The notes under the pieces are model-generated. The model made no database searches, was not told the origin of the DNA, and worked only from the letters and a program-made list of their open reading frames with translations. Source: Hyunsoonleella ulvae (GTDB lineage Bacteria > Bacteroidota > Bacteroidia > Flavobacteriales > Flavobacteriaceae). From it: a DNA stretch of 64,000 bases. The position numbers and the translations under genes are program-made. Below, piece after piece: positions 1 to 9,548 of the stretch (positions are counted from its first letter, which is position 1; the number at the start of each line of letters is the position of its first letter). Location: positions 682,001 to 746,000 of the forward strand of contig NZ_JAEPJQ010000002.1 in NCBI RefSeq assembly GCF_016827605.1, given 5' to 3'.

Positions 1-1
1 A

Positions 2-316
2 TTAAATTACAATAGTGTAGTTATGGAATGTATCTCAAAAAACATGATAGATAAAAGTTTAAAAACCACTTTTAATGCCCTAATCGAGACCAATAGCATG
101 AGTCCAAAACTATACGGACCAGCATTACAATCTAACTATGGCGCAGCTATTCGCGATAAATATCTATCAGCCTATGTAGCTTTAGAGTTTTTCTATGGAA
201 AGTTATTTGATGTGGACTTATCTCAAGTTTCTGAAACACCTGAATCTAAGGTTGATTTTAATAAAATCCCGCAACCAACAACTCAAAACGATCCTCATGC
301 AGGACATAATCATTAA
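2..316 (+). CDS. 3' end of an unidentified gene (His-rich tail)
   Basis: The reading frame is open from the left window edge, so this is the C-terminal 104 residues of a longer protein; the ATG at 23 is probably internal. I do not recognise the family. The visible part looks alpha-helical and soluble, then proline-rich, and ends in DPHAGHNH, a short histidine-rich tail that could bind metal (inference only). It stops 12 bases before the start of a lipoprotein gene, which in turn overlaps a methylmalonyl-CoA mutase gene, so all three are probably co-transcribed. Confidence 0.6.
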   Translation, partial: LNYNSVVMECISKNMIDKSLKTTFNALIETNSMSPKLYGPALQSNYGAAIRDKYLSAYVALEFFYGKLFDVDLSQVSETPESKVDFNKIPQPTTQNDPHAGHNH

Positions 317-328
317 GCGTTATTTTTG

Positions 329-970
329 ATGTATAAAAAATTACTATCATACCTATTCATTCTTTTGTATTCATTAACATTGGCTTCTTGTCTTAATGGA
401 ACCAGTGGTATTGAAAACTGGATTGAAATTAAAAATTCTGAAGATATTTCTGGAAAATATCATTCACTAAGCGATGATGGTATAAAAGTGTATTTACCCA
501 ATACATTTAAAAAATATAGCACAAACGAATACCTACAGCTTTTAGATTCGATATCTTCTAAAAAAGATTACGAATTCGAATCTAAAGCTGTTGAAACGTT
601 AAGAGATCTTGAAGGTAATTTTTATATCTATTTTGACGACACTTATGGTATTACCTATACCATAAACACCTTACCCTATTTTCCGTTTTCTAAAAGGGAC
701 GCCTCCCAACTATTAGGTATTATTAGATTGAATAACGAAAAGGTATCAGAAACTCAAAACATAGACTTTACTAAACTTACCGCTAAATACAGTGGTAATA
801 AAAAACAACAAATCTTTAAAGCTATATACAAAGTAGATTATACTGAAAAAGGTTCATCATTATTTAATACCTCGTACATTATATCATCAAATCGTAAAAC
901 CGTAATGATTAAGCTTTCTAGTATTTATGATATAGACTTTAATCCTTACATTCAAAAAATGGTGTTGTAG
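329..970 (+). CDS. Predicted lipoprotein, function unknown
   Basis: 213-residue protein with a lipoprotein signal: short basic start, hydrophobic stretch, then the lipobox LASC with Cys about residue 22, so it is probably lipid-anchored in the cell envelope. I chose the ATG at 329 over the in-frame TTG one codon earlier. No known domain is apparent; the mature part is mixed charged/aromatic, compatible with a beta-rich lipoprotein. Its stop codon TAG shares one base with the GTG start of the mutase gene (TAGTG), indicating translational coupling. Why an envelope lipoprotein is coupled to a cytoplasmic mutase is unclear. Confidence 0.75.
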   Translation: MYKKLLSYLFILLYSLTLASCLNGTSGIENWIEIKNSEDISGKYHSLSDDGIKVYLPNTFKKYSTNEYLQLLDSISSKKDYEFESKAVETLRDLEGNFYIYFDDTYGITYTINTLPYFPFSKRDASQLLGIIRLNNEKVSETQNIDFTKLTAKYSGNKKQQIFKAIYKVDYTEKGSSLFNTSYIISSNRKTVMIKLSSIYDIDFNPYIQKMVL

Positions 971-3090
971 TGTCGAGAAAACCTGTAGAACATATAAAGA
1001 TTCAAACTGACATCAGTTCTAATAACCCTGATGTAAAAACTTATGATACCGCAGAAGGCATCAATATAAAATCTTTATACTCTAAAGAGGATTTAAAGCA
1101 TATTGAACATCTAAATTTCGCAGCAGGCATACCACCTTATTTACGAGGGCCTTACAGTACCATGTATGTAAAACGACCATGGACCATTCGTCAGTATGCA
1201 GGATTTAGTACCGCCGAAGAGAGTAATACCTTTTACAGAAGAAATTTAGCCGCTGGTCAAAAAGGGCTATCCGTGGCTTTTGATTTGGCCACACATAGAG
1301 GTTACGACTCCGATCATGAACGCGTGGTGGGTGATGTAGGTAAAGCAGGAGTAGCCATAGACTCCGTGGAGGATATGAAAATACTCTTCGATCAAATTCC
1401 ACTAGATAAAATGTCGGTCTCTATGACCATGAATGGCGCAGTACTCCCCATTATGGCGTTTTACATTGTAGCCGCTGAAGAACAAGGTGTTACATTACAA
1501 GAGTTGTCAGGTACAATTCAAAATGATATTTTAAAGGAATTTATGGTGCGTAACACCTATATCTACCCGCCTACACCATCCATGAAAATTGTCTCTGATA
1601 TTTTTGAGTTTACCAGTAAACAAATGCCTAAGTTTAATAGCATTAGTATTTCTGGTTACCACATGCAAGAAGCTGGAGCTACCTGCGATATAGAGCTCGC
1701 TTATACTTTGGCAGATGGTTTAGAGTATTTAAAAACAGGAATAAAAGCTGGTATGGATATAGATACCTTTGCCCCTCGCCTGTCATTTTTCTGGGCTATT
1801 GGCATGAATCATTTTATGGAAATTGCTAAAATGCGAGCCGCACGAATGCTTTGGGCTAAAATTGTAAAACAATTTAACCCTAAAAACCCTAAATCCTTAG
1901 CATTGCGCACACATTGTCAAACTTCTGGATGGAGTTTAACCGAACAAGACCCGTTTAACAATGTTGCAAGAACGACAATAGAAGCCACTGCAGCAGCTTT
2001 TGGAGGCACACAAAGTTTACATACCAATGCTCTGGATGAAGCTATCGCACTACCAACTGATTTTTCTGCTCGAATTGCAAGAAACACACAACTATACCTA
2101 CAAGAAGAAACTAAAATAACCAAGACAGTGGATCCATGGGCAGGTAGCCATTACGTTGAAAAACTAACCCATGATATTGCAGAAAAAGCTTGGAATCTCA
2201 TTCAAGAAATTGAAGATTTAGGTGGTATGACTAAAGCAATCGAAGCAGGTATACCTAAAATTAGAATAGAAGAAGCTGCAGCAAGAAAACAGGCCAGAAT
2301 TGACTCTGGACAAGACATTATAGTAGGTGTTAATAAATACCAACTAGAACAAGAAGACCATATAGCCACTTTAGAAGTAGATAATCAAACGGTAAGACAA
2401 GCTCAAATTGAGCGTTTAAAACATATTAAATCTACCCGAAACTCCAATGAAGTTAAGGCTGCACTATCAAAATTAACAGTAGCTGCTAAAACAGGACAAG
2501 AAAATTTATTAGCTTTAGCTATTAAAGCAGCAAAACAACGTGCCACTTTAGGAGAAATAAGTGATGCACTAGAAGCAGAATTTGGAAGGCACAAAGCACA
2601 AATAAAATCATTCTCAGGAGTGTACAGCAAGACTATAGAAAACGACGATACATTTAAAAAAGCACAGCAATTGGCAGATGTCTTTGCTGAACAAGAAGGC
2701 AGAAGACCTCGCATCATGATTGCAAAAATGGGACAGGACGGTCATGATCGTGGTGCAAAAGTGGTAGCTACAGGTTACGCTGATATTGGTTTTGATGTTG
2801 ATATTGGTCCGTTATTCCAAACCCCAGAAGAGGTAGCTAAACAAGCTGTTGAAAACGATGTACATATTCTTGGGGTATCCTCACAAGCTGCTGGACATAA
2901 AACATTAGTCCCAGAGGTTATTAAAGCCCTAAAACATTTTGGACGTGACGACATTATGGTAATTGTTGGTGGTGTGATACCCAAACAAGATTATCAATTT
3001 TTATTTGATGCTGGCGCCATAGCTGTTTTTGGTCCTGGCACAAAAATTAGTGATACTGCTATCGCTGTTTTAGAAATTTTGATTGACTAA
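970..3090 (+). CDS. scpA: Methylmalonyl-CoA mutase, large (catalytic) subunit
   Basis: Cytoplasmic adenosylcobalamin-dependent enzyme interconverting methylmalonyl-CoA and succinyl-CoA, used in propionyl-CoA, odd-chain and branched-chain catabolism. 706 residues, the usual length. The N-terminal two thirds is the substrate-binding TIM barrel, with signature stretches [12 protein letters not shown] and [11 protein letters not shown]; residues about 575-706 form the cobalamin-binding domain with D590-x-H592-x-x-G595 in GQDGHDRG, where the His ligates cobalt. Starts at a GTG overlapping the upstream stop. The small subunit (mutA) is not in this window; it may lie further left. No terminator is obvious downstream. 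Confidence 0.96.
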   Translation: MSRKPVEHIKIQTDISSNNPDVKTYDTAEGINIKSLYSKEDLKHIEHLNFAAGIPPYLRGPYSTMYVKRPWTIRQYAGFSTAEESNTFYRRNLAAGQKGLSVAFDLATHRGYDSDHERVVGDVGKAGVAIDSVEDMKILFDQIPLDKMSVSMTMNGAVLPIMAFYIVAAEEQGVTLQELSGTIQNDILKEFMVRNTYIYPPTPSMKIVSDIFEFTSKQMPKFNSISISGYHMQEAGATCDIELAYTLADGLEYLKTGIKAGMDIDTFAPRLSFFWAIGMNHFMEIAKMRAARMLWAKIVKQFNPKNPKSLALRTHCQTSGWSLTEQDPFNNVARTTIEATAAAFGGTQSLHTNALDEAIALPTDFSARIARNTQLYLQEETKITKTVDPWAGSHYVEKLTHDIAEKAWNLIQEIEDLGGMTKAIEAGIPKIRIEEAAARKQARIDSGQDIIVGVNKYQLEQEDHIATLEVDNQTVRQAQIERLKHIKSTRNSNEVKAALSKLTVAAKTGQENLLALAIKAAKQRATLGEISDALEAEFGRHKAQIKSFSGVYSKTIENDDTFKKAQQLADVFAEQEGRRPRIMIAKMGQDGHDRGAKVVATGYADIGFDVDIGPLFQTPEEVAKQAVENDVHILGVSSQAAGHKTLVPEVIKALKHFGRDDIMVIVGGVIPKQDYQFLFDAGAIAVFGPGTKISDTAIAVLEILID

Positions 3091-3216
3091 CTATACTCTT
3101 ATTCTCCTACACTAAATAAGGCATTTATATTCTAGCGACCTCATTTAAATTTTAAACTACATATATTTACGAATTAGTGAATTATTTAGTACTTTTCAAT
3201 AAATTATTTGCCGTGA

Positions 3217-3747
3217 ATGGATTTAGATAGCCTGATAGAAAAATTTCAAAAAAAAGACGAAAAAGCCTTTGAAACTCTTTACGGGATGTATAGTGAAAGT
3301 ATTCATGGTGTAATTTATAATATAGTTAGAGATGATACTATTGCAGAAGAAGTTATGCAAGATGTTTTTATAAAAGCATGGTATAAATCTGATAGTTATT
3401 CTTCAAAAAAAGGGCGTTTTTTTACATGGCTATTAAACATTGCTAGAAATGCTGCGATAGATAAAACACGTTCTAAAGCGTACAAGACCTCAAAACAAAA
3501 CCTCGATGCCACTTTTTTCGTAGATATCATAGAAACCAGTGACAATCTAGATAAAAAAACTGATGCCATTGGGATAACAAAGTTTGTAGCCAAGCTTGCC
3601 AAAAAATGCAAAGAAGTTATAGAGCTACTATACTTTAAGGGCTACACGCAAAGTGAAGCATCCGAAGCTCTTGATATCCCCATAGGTACAATTAAAACAA
3701 GAAATAGAAACTGTATTCAAGAACTTAGAAACATAGTTTTAAATTAA
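3217..3747 (+). CDS. ECF-type RNA polymerase sigma factor
   Basis: 176 residues, normal for group IV (extracytoplasmic function) sigma factors. Region 2 lies about residues 20-90 (AEEVMQDVFIKAW, then FFTWLLNIARNAAIDKTRS), and region 4 about 115-172 with a helix-turn-helix (YTQSEASEALDIPIGTIKTR). It directs RNA polymerase to a specific promoter set when released by its anti-sigma partner, which starts one base after this stop codon. The element TATATTTAC at about 3163 could be part of its own promoter. The facing DUF4331/TPR genes are candidate targets by position only. Confidence 0.93.
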   Translation: MDLDSLIEKFQKKDEKAFETLYGMYSESIHGVIYNIVRDDTIAEEVMQDVFIKAWYKSDSYSSKKGRFFTWLLNIARNAAIDKTRSKAYKTSKQNLDATFFVDIIETSDNLDKKTDAIGITKFVAKLAKKCKEVIELLYFKGYTQSEASEALDIPIGTIKTRNRNCIQELRNIVLN

Positions 3748-3748
3748 A

Positions 3749-4552
3749 ATGGATATTAATGCATACATAGCGTCAGGAGTTTTAGAGCTATACGTAGCAG
3801 GTACACTCTCTGAAAAAGAAAATAAAGAGGTGTACGCGCTTATGCAAAAACATCCTGAAATTCTACAAGAGGTTTTAGATATCGAAGCAGCCATAATTAA
3901 ATTAACAGCTGCAACCTCAAAAGGCACAAACACACATATCCTACGGGAAATTAAAAAAGAACTGAATCTTAGCAATGAAATACCTAAAGTAATCCCTATT
4001 TCTAAACCAAGATATAATTGGGTAACATATACAGGTTGGGCTGCATCTGTTATTTTAGGTTTAGGTTTGCTATGGACACTACAACAAAACAACAAACTAG
4101 AATCGGATATTAAAATATCTAAAACCCAACAATCCATTCTTGAACAACACATAGAAAACTCTAGAAATAATTTACAAGAAGCCAATACACTAATTTCTGT
4201 GTTACGCGATGATAACATTGCAAAAATACCTCTGGATGGGCAGGGTAATTTTGCCAATGCTTATGCAAAAGTATATTGGGATAAAACATCAAATCGTATA
4301 TTTTTAGATGCTCTAGGATTACCAGAACCTCCTGAAGGGATGGTATACCAAGTATGGTCCTTAAAATTAAATCCGCTAACACCTACTAGCCTTGGCACCA
4401 TTGATAGCTTTAAAACAGATGCAAATAAAATCTTCGAAATAAAAAATACCAACCAAAGTGAAGCCTTTGGTATAACCCTTGAACCTGCTGGTGGTAGTGA
4501 TACTCCAACGATGGATCAACTATATACTCTAGGTGTTGTTAAAACCAGTTGA
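3749..4552 (+). CDS. Membrane-bound anti-sigma factor (RskA-like C-terminal domain)
   Basis: 267 residues. The N-terminal 75 residues are cytoplasmic (starting DINAYIASGVLELYVAGTLS, typical of the anti-sigma N-domain without a zinc-binding HxxxCxxC motif); one transmembrane helix lies about residues 91-110; a coiled segment follows (about 112-150), then a periplasmic RskA-type domain (about 165-265, with LPEPPEGMVYQVW and an AFGITLEPAGGS signature). It is expected to hold the upstream ECF sigma factor at the membrane until a signal releases it. One base separates it from the sigma gene, so the two are co-translated. Confidence 0.9.
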   Translation: MDINAYIASGVLELYVAGTLSEKENKEVYALMQKHPEILQEVLDIEAAIIKLTAATSKGTNTHILREIKKELNLSNEIPKVIPISKPRYNWVTYTGWAASVILGLGLLWTLQQNNKLESDIKISKTQQSILEQHIENSRNNLQEANTLISVLRDDNIAKIPLDGQGNFANAYAKVYWDKTSNRIFLDALGLPEPPEGMVYQVWSLKLNPLTPTSLGTIDSFKTDANKIFEIKNTNQSEAFGITLEPAGGSDTPTMDQLYTLGVVKTS

Positions 4553-4713
4553 TGATTTCTGCAGAAGTATAAAACTATATCCAAAAAAATCACTCAACCA
4601 CATTTCTGCGATTGAGCGACTTCCATCAAACAAAAAACCTAAAAACCAACCTTTTAAGGTGTATATTTAGTCACAATCAATTCCCTCAAATTAATCTGAT
4701 GTTTCGTTGTTTA

Positions 4714-6012
4714 CTATATATTCTTAATCGTTTCTGTGGTTAGTGGCCCTAATTCAAAACTACTTTTTAAGAGTTCTTCTTTTATATCTTTGGCTTTATT
4801 TAATTTTCCACTAGCTTTATATATTTCAGCCATATGGTATAACACTTCTGGTTCTGAAGTATGACCTGCAACATGGTTTTCCATGATGCTAAGCGCCTCT
4901 CTTAAATTACCATGATTGTAATGGGTCCATGCTAGTAAATCATACGATTGTGCTGTTGGTCTGTTTTCAATCTCATGATATGCAATCTTTAGGGCTTCAG
5001 CAGTTTTTGCTTTATTTTCAGCGAGCAGTAGTATATTGTATTTATTGTACATATTACCATATAATGTATTACCCATTGCTTTCTTATACAAAGCAATTTC
5101 TCTCTCTTTCAAATTAATATCATCTGTAAAATCAGCTATTTCTGCTTTTAGCAAATGATAGTCTGGAGCATGGTAATTTTTAGTAATAGAATTTAAAATA
5201 CGTAATGCCTCTTCGGTATTTTTTTCATGAGAGTATGCTATCCAAGCAATGCCTTTTTTGGCATATGCATCGTTAGGGTTTAGCGCTAAGGCTTTCAAAT
5301 AATGGCTGTATGAGTCTTCTAAGCGACCTGCATGACCATAATAATCGGCTAAATTCGTGTAAGACCATTGCATCAAACCTTTATTTTTATTAGCCTCTGC
5401 CATATCAGTAGCCTTTTCTAAATACAGAATTGCCTTGTCTAAATCGCCATTATGGTCACTCCATTTAGACAATCTTATTAAAAAATCAAAATCTTTATAG
5501 TTTTCAATCTTATTAAGATATTGTTGTGCTTCAGCTAAATTCCCTAATTCTAAATGTACATCAAACAGCATTTTTTGGGTAGATGCTAAACGATCTCCAT
5601 GTACTTCTGCTTTTTCTAAAAGCTTTAAGGCTTCTTTAAATTTATGTTGCGAAATATGGTTTCTCGCCAAGGCTCTTAGGTAACCCGAATTACTATAGTT
5701 TGTCGCTTTATTAGCTGCTATCAACTTTCTTTCAGCATCAATTAAATATTCAATTTTACCTGTTTCGCTGAATAACAGAGATTGAGATGCTGCAACTTTT
5801 GCCAAATAAGGAAACTGATTTGGCGCTTTCTCTAGCTTTTTTTCCCAAAATATATAATCTTGTTGTGCAGCATCCAAAATCTCATTGTTCTTATTTTGTA
5901 AATACTGGTTATAGTCGGTTTTGTTTGTTACTAGTTTAGGTGTCTCGGTTTTGGTTTTACAACTAAAAACACAAAGTATAACGGTACAAAATATTAGATT
6001 AAAAAGTTTCAT
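4714..6012 (-). CDS. TPR-repeat lipoprotein
   Basis: 432 residues; signal peptide ending in lipobox VFSC (Cys about 18), so lipid-anchored in the envelope. From about residue 55 onward the protein is a chain of tetratricopeptide repeats (for example YLRALARNHISQHKFKEALK, NLADYYGHAGRLEDSYSHYL, YHMAEIYKASGKLNKAKDI), a scaffold for protein-protein contacts. It lies downstream of, and on the same strand as, the two DUF4331-related genes, 76 bases after the second, with a hairpin in between. The partner is not evident; association with the DUF4331 proteins is inferred from position. Confidence 0.85.
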   Translation of the reverse strand: MKLFNLIFCTVILCVFSCKTKTETPKLVTNKTDYNQYLQNKNNEILDAAQQDYIFWEKKLEKAPNQFPYLAKVAASQSLLFSETGKIEYLIDAERKLIAANKATNYSNSGYLRALARNHISQHKFKEALKLLEKAEVHGDRLASTQKMLFDVHLELGNLAEAQQYLNKIENYKDFDFLIRLSKWSDHNGDLDKAILYLEKATDMAEANKNKGLMQWSYTNLADYYGHAGRLEDSYSHYLKALALNPNDAYAKKGIAWIAYSHEKNTEEALRILNSITKNYHAPDYHLLKAEIADFTDDINLKEREIALYKKAMGNTLYGNMYNKYNILLLAENKAKTAEALKIAYHEIENRPTAQSYDLLAWTHYNHGNLREALSIMENHVAGHTSEPEVLYHMAEIYKASGKLNKAKDIKEELLKSSFELGPLTTETIKNI

Positions 6013-6041
6013 ATTATATGTTTTTGTTTGAAGTTAACTAT

Positions 6042-6069
6042 CCGAGTATGCCATGGTTAACATACCCGG
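6042..6069 (-). repeat. Intercistronic inverted repeat between DUF4331-like gene and TPR gene
   Basis: Arms CCGAGTATG (6042-6050) and CATACCCGG (6061-6069) pair at eight of nine positions around a 10-base loop. It has no T-run on either side, so it is not a classic terminator; it may be an mRNA stability or processing hairpin or a protein site. Low certainty on role. Confidence 0.4.
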
Positions 6070-6088
6070 AAATTAGATTAATTTAGTA

Positions 6089-6643
6089 TTACCAAGGCGA
6101 TGCGAGGTAAGGAAATGTGCTTAAAAATGCTTTGTCATTAGCATCCACATTGTCATTGGATAGTGTTGGATTTTCAGAAAAATCCTCTCCTCCAAAAATC
6201 AATAGAAGCTCTACGGTAATAACATCGTCTGCCAAAGCACGACCTGTTAATACATTAGTTCCATCAAAAAAAGTGGTTGTTCCATCCAGTGAAACATTTA
6301 AAACATCTGTAGCAAGTAACCCTGTAAAGGCTGCTGCATCAAGTCCTAATGCATTTTGGTCACCTGGGTTAGCAAATGCAGGACTTAACCCAGTTAGGTT
6401 AGTTTCAAACATACTTTGAAACGATGCGTTTTGCTGAGATGGTATTGTAGTATTAAACATATCTTTACTGGAAGAGGATACAAATACGGTATTTACTGCT
6501 GGTCTTCCCATTTGGTCTTCTTGTTCATAAGTTCCAGAAAAATCTGGGCCTTTTGGTGTCGTTACACCGTCATCATCATTAGAACAGTTAAATGCTAAAA
6601 ATGAGAGGCTTAATGTTAAGGTTAATATTTTTAAAGTTTTCAT
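6089..6643 (-). CDS. Exported protein resembling the C-terminal half of DUF4331
   Basis: 184 residues; lipoprotein-type signal with Cys about 20 (AFNC followed by SNDDD, the acidic stretch common after flavobacterial lipoboxes). The body has features of the C-terminal part of DUF4331 proteins: GRPAVNTVF, KDMFN, a GRALADDVITVELL segment and the closing FPYLASPW. DUF4331 proteins usually carry both halves in one chain of 400 or more residues; here this half is separate, begins 28 bases after the gene for the other half, and has its own signal peptide. Function of the family is unknown; the two products may reassemble outside the cytoplasmic membrane (inference). Confidence 0.8.
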   Translation of the reverse strand: MKTLKILTLTLSLSFLAFNCSNDDDGVTTPKGPDFSGTYEQEDQMGRPAVNTVFVSSSSKDMFNTTIPSQQNASFQSMFETNLTGLSPAFANPGDQNALGLDAAAFTGLLATDVLNVSLDGTTTFFDGTNVLTGRALADDVITVELLLIFGGEDFSENPTLSNDNVDANDKAFLSTFPYLASPW

Positions 6644-6671
6644 AATTACAATCTTATAAGTTAATACCTGT

Positions 6672-7322
6672 TTACTTTGTCTTGGTTTCCACCCAAGTAT
6701 TTATGGTGCCTGTTCCTCCAATCATAGACTTTGGCACCTCAACTACAATAGACATCACATTGGAACCTGCAAATGTGTCGGTCCCTGGATCGTTAAAACC
6801 AGAGGCGTTACCAGCAATAATTTCAGAATACTGTGCAAAGTCCATAAAGAATGGGTCGTCTCTAGGTCCTGCGAAAAAGCTCATACCTGCACTTGTACCA
6901 ATTACTGGGCTTTCTCCATATTTTGTAATTGCTACAACTCCACTAGCTTGAGAGTTTGTTTGTATCACACTATTTAAACCTGTTTGCGATGGCACTACTG
7001 GACCAAAAAAGTACATTTTACCATCTCTTGGAATAGCCTGTATTACCAAGTCTTCCACATTATCGCCAGTGTTGTCAATGTTAATTTCTACCAAAACACC
7101 TTCATCAAAAGAAGCATTAGCAGTATTGGCAGGGCTTATCAACCCTTGTACGTTAACCACAAAGGCTAGGTTAGATGTGTTTTCGCCTTGGAAGGCATAA
7201 AAATCGGTAATATCACTTGTACCACCTTGTACTGCAGGTGCATCAATATGGTCTGCAGCAATAACGAAAAAGCTGGCTATTGCCAAAACTCCCACGCCTA
7301 GAATTGTTTTTAAATTTTTCAT
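6672..7322 (-). CDS. Exported protein resembling the N-terminal half of DUF4331
   Basis: 216 residues with a cleavable signal peptide (about 1-22, ending near FVIAA). The mature start DHIDAPAVQGGTSDITDFYAF corresponds to the HREAP...DNTDLYAF start of DUF4331 proteins, and the C-terminal FAGSNVMSIVVEVPKSMI matches the mid-region of that family, after which the chain stops. The remaining half is encoded by the next gene downstream. First gene of an operon with that gene and the TPR lipoprotein, divergent from the LETM1-like gene. Function unknown; possible target of the nearby ECF sigma factor. Confidence 0.8.
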   Translation of the reverse strand: MKNLKTILGVGVLAIASFFVIAADHIDAPAVQGGTSDITDFYAFQGENTSNLAFVVNVQGLISPANTANASFDEGVLVEINIDNTGDNVEDLVIQAIPRDGKMYFFGPVVPSQTGLNSVIQTNSQASGVVAITKYGESPVIGTSAGMSFFAGPRDDPFFMDFAQYSEIIAGNASGFNDPGTDTFAGSNVMSIVVEVPKSMIGGTGTINTWVETKTK

Positions 7323-7470
7323 GATTTTGAGATTTTGTTATTATTAATTTTCACTCTCAAGCATACCTACGAAAAAAGGATTTTAGCGGTTTTGTTAAAT
7401 TTTTGTTAAAGAAAAAACTAGGGTAGTTTTCAGCTAAAAGTTTATTTTTACATCATTGTGATAATAAACT

Positions 7471-8643
7471 ATGAACCCTTCAGCATCTGGTTGGATAAAA
7501 AAACTTGAAAGCGAGCTAACTTTAAATAATCTTTTTTTAAAGTTTAGCAGAGCCACATTTTATGATGCGCTAAGGGATTGCGGATTTATTTATGGTAGTA
7601 ATCAAGATATTGCATCTCAAATCTTACCAAAACGAGACCTACAAGAAGAAGAAATCTGTAAAGTTAACTTGTGTATAGCACTGTACTATGCGCATTACAA
7701 CTCTAGTTGCAAACAGCCTTTTGTAGAGAGTGTCATCAATTTTTATTCGGAAATAAGCGATATAAAAACATCATTTTTTAAAGGCCTATTAGGTGGTATA
7801 AAATCTAGTGAACAACTTGAAAACATCATTCATAAACGCATTCAAATTGATGCTAATATACTTACCAAGAATTTTAATTACTTCATCATTAACGCATTAC
7901 TTTATGTAGATGTGTTAGCCTATCAGCAGTATTTATCCAAAGAGGTGTTTTCCGTGGCTTATGTAAAACAATTAGAAGCAGCTATTGTGACTATTGCCTT
8001 GGACGTTTTAAATGCTAAGGAAGAAAAGCATAGTTATGATGAAAGTTTAGTAAAGCTATTTCAATCGTCGTTACGCTTTAATGAAAACGAGAATTTAGAT
8101 TACAAAAAAGCCATTAATTACATAGTATCTGAAGAGGAACGGTACTATATTCTAGACCTAGCATGTATGGCAACTTGGAGCGACCAAATGATTGATGTGG
8201 ACGAACAGCACTTTCTAGAAAAACTGGGTACCGATTTACAATTACCGCTCTCTCGCACTTTACAGGCCATAAAAGTTGTAAATCGCTTTTACACCGTAAA
8301 CAAGGATAACATTGCCCTGTTGAGTTCTAAAAATGTAGTGCAGAGCTTTTACAATAACTCCAGTAAAATGGTAAAGAAGTTGATTACCCGCAACAGTAAA
8401 CGTTTATACCAAGAACTTAAGGACAGTAAAGAACTCATGGTATTACTCACACAGTCTACCGTTAGGGATTTAAATAAAGAAGAACAGCAAAAAGTACAAG
8501 AACAGCTTTTAGATATTTTTAAATCCATACCTAGTCTAGCGATTTTTATGTTACCTGGTGGCGCTTTATTATTGCCTTTAGTAGTAAAATTTATACCTAA
8601 ATTGTTACCATCTGCTTTTGATGAAAACCGAGTAGACGAGTAG
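7471..8643 (+). CDS. LETM1-related protein with a TerB-like middle region
   Basis: 390 residues. The C-terminal 50 residues (SIPSLAIFMLPGGALLLPLV followed by a KFIPKLLPSAF end) match the core of the LETM1 domain, including the hydrophobic helix with central proline and glycine. The middle (about residues 220-280, with DLACMATWSDQMIDVDEQHFL) resembles the TerB/tellurite-resistance helical fold. The N-terminal part is helical and unassigned. Flavobacterial relatives are annotated as LETM1-related biofilm-associated proteins; mitochondrial LETM1 affects cation exchange and ribosome binding, but the bacterial role is not established. Probably membrane associated through the C-terminal helix. Monocistronic, divergent from the DUF4331-like operon. 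Confidence 0.8.
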   Translation: MNPSASGWIKKLESELTLNNLFLKFSRATFYDALRDCGFIYGSNQDIASQILPKRDLQEEEICKVNLCIALYYAHYNSSCKQPFVESVINFYSEISDIKTSFFKGLLGGIKSSEQLENIIHKRIQIDANILTKNFNYFIINALLYVDVLAYQQYLSKEVFSVAYVKQLEAAIVTIALDVLNAKEEKHSYDESLVKLFQSSLRFNENENLDYKKAINYIVSEEERYYILDLACMATWSDQMIDVDEQHFLEKLGTDLQLPLSRTLQAIKVVNRFYTVNKDNIALLSSKNVVQSFYNNSSKMVKKLITRNSKRLYQELKDSKELMVLLTQSTVRDLNKEEQQKVQEQLLDIFKSIPSLAIFMLPGGALLLPLVVKFIPKLLPSAFDENRVDE

Positions 8644-8725
8644 CTTAGCATTTGACTTTGTAAAAATTTTCTACTAAATTCGTTCGCAATTGATATGCGT
8701 GAACACTCTAGTGAAAATTTGCAAA

Positions 8726-9359
8726 ATGAAAATAACTATAACCGTCTTACTAATATGCTTCTATAACCTTATTTTATTTGGTCAGAAAAAAGAGCTTTAT
8801 GTTAATGATGATTTTGAATATATATCGAAAACTGAGTTTGACAAAATGTCTAAAGAGCCTCTTGATTATAAATTTAAGATTCGAATTAGACTCAGCTTAC
8901 TTAAATGTAAAAGTATCTAGATACAAAAAAGGCAAAATTGAGTTAAAAATACTAGACTCAATTAAAAAAGTATTTTATAAAAACAAGAAGTTTAATGATA
9001 ATGAAATATTCCTGATAAACTATTATCCAGGAAATGACAGATGTAGTACAGATGGATACAAATCAAGTTTTAAATCATACTATAGTCAGTATCGACGAAA
9101 ATTTGATAAAATAGAAAATTTAAAACAACTATTTGTCTATAAATCAAATGACGGATTAAAAGGGTTTGGTAATAAGATCAATTGGCAATCTGATATTGAC
9201 AATTTAATTGAAAAGACATTTTACCCTATACCTTATCCTTGTGGAGGTTATGTAATAATTGATAGTAAAGGCAATTACATCTCTGAAAGAGGAGAATATG
9301 GCTATTGGAAAGGGTTGTTAAACGAAATAAAATCTTTTACTAACAATGACCCAAAGTAA
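8726..9359 (+). pseudogene. Secreted protein gene interrupted by a +1 frameshift
   Basis: An ATG at 8726 opens a frame with a clear signal peptide (MKITITVLLICFYNLILFGQ) that continues to about residue 50 (EPLDYKF) and then runs out at 8920. The adjacent frame continues from about 8878 with FELDSAYLNVKVSRYKKGKI and stays open to 9359. Removing one A from the TTTAAGATT stretch near 8877 joins them as DYKFRFELDSAY, giving one exported protein of about 210 residues with a conserved-looking end (PCGGYVIIDSKGNYIS). I do not recognise the family. Either a real inactivating mutation or a sequencing error. Confidence 0.7.
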
Positions 9360-9548
9360 TTTACTTATTCTGATATACCTCAGAAGATCTTTTAGTTTTT
9401 TAGCTTCATGCACTGCTAATATTAGTAGTTAAAATACGGACTATTCTTATTGCTAACTATTAACTAAATCCAAAATCACTTACAATTCCCCCTTAAACTG
9501 TAATCTTCCCAAAGTTGGTTTTTTTTAGTTGAAAAATGCAAGCTAACA

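Noticed and set aside
3739-4257. 172-codon minus frame over the sigma/anti-sigma junction
   Set aside because: Overlaps the clear anti-sigma gene on the opposite strand and has no domain signature.
4590-4625. Terminator hairpin in the gap between the anti-sigma and TPR genes
   Set aside because: TCACTCAA/TTGAGCGA arms pair imperfectly over a 14-base loop and lack a T-run; too weak to list as a feature.
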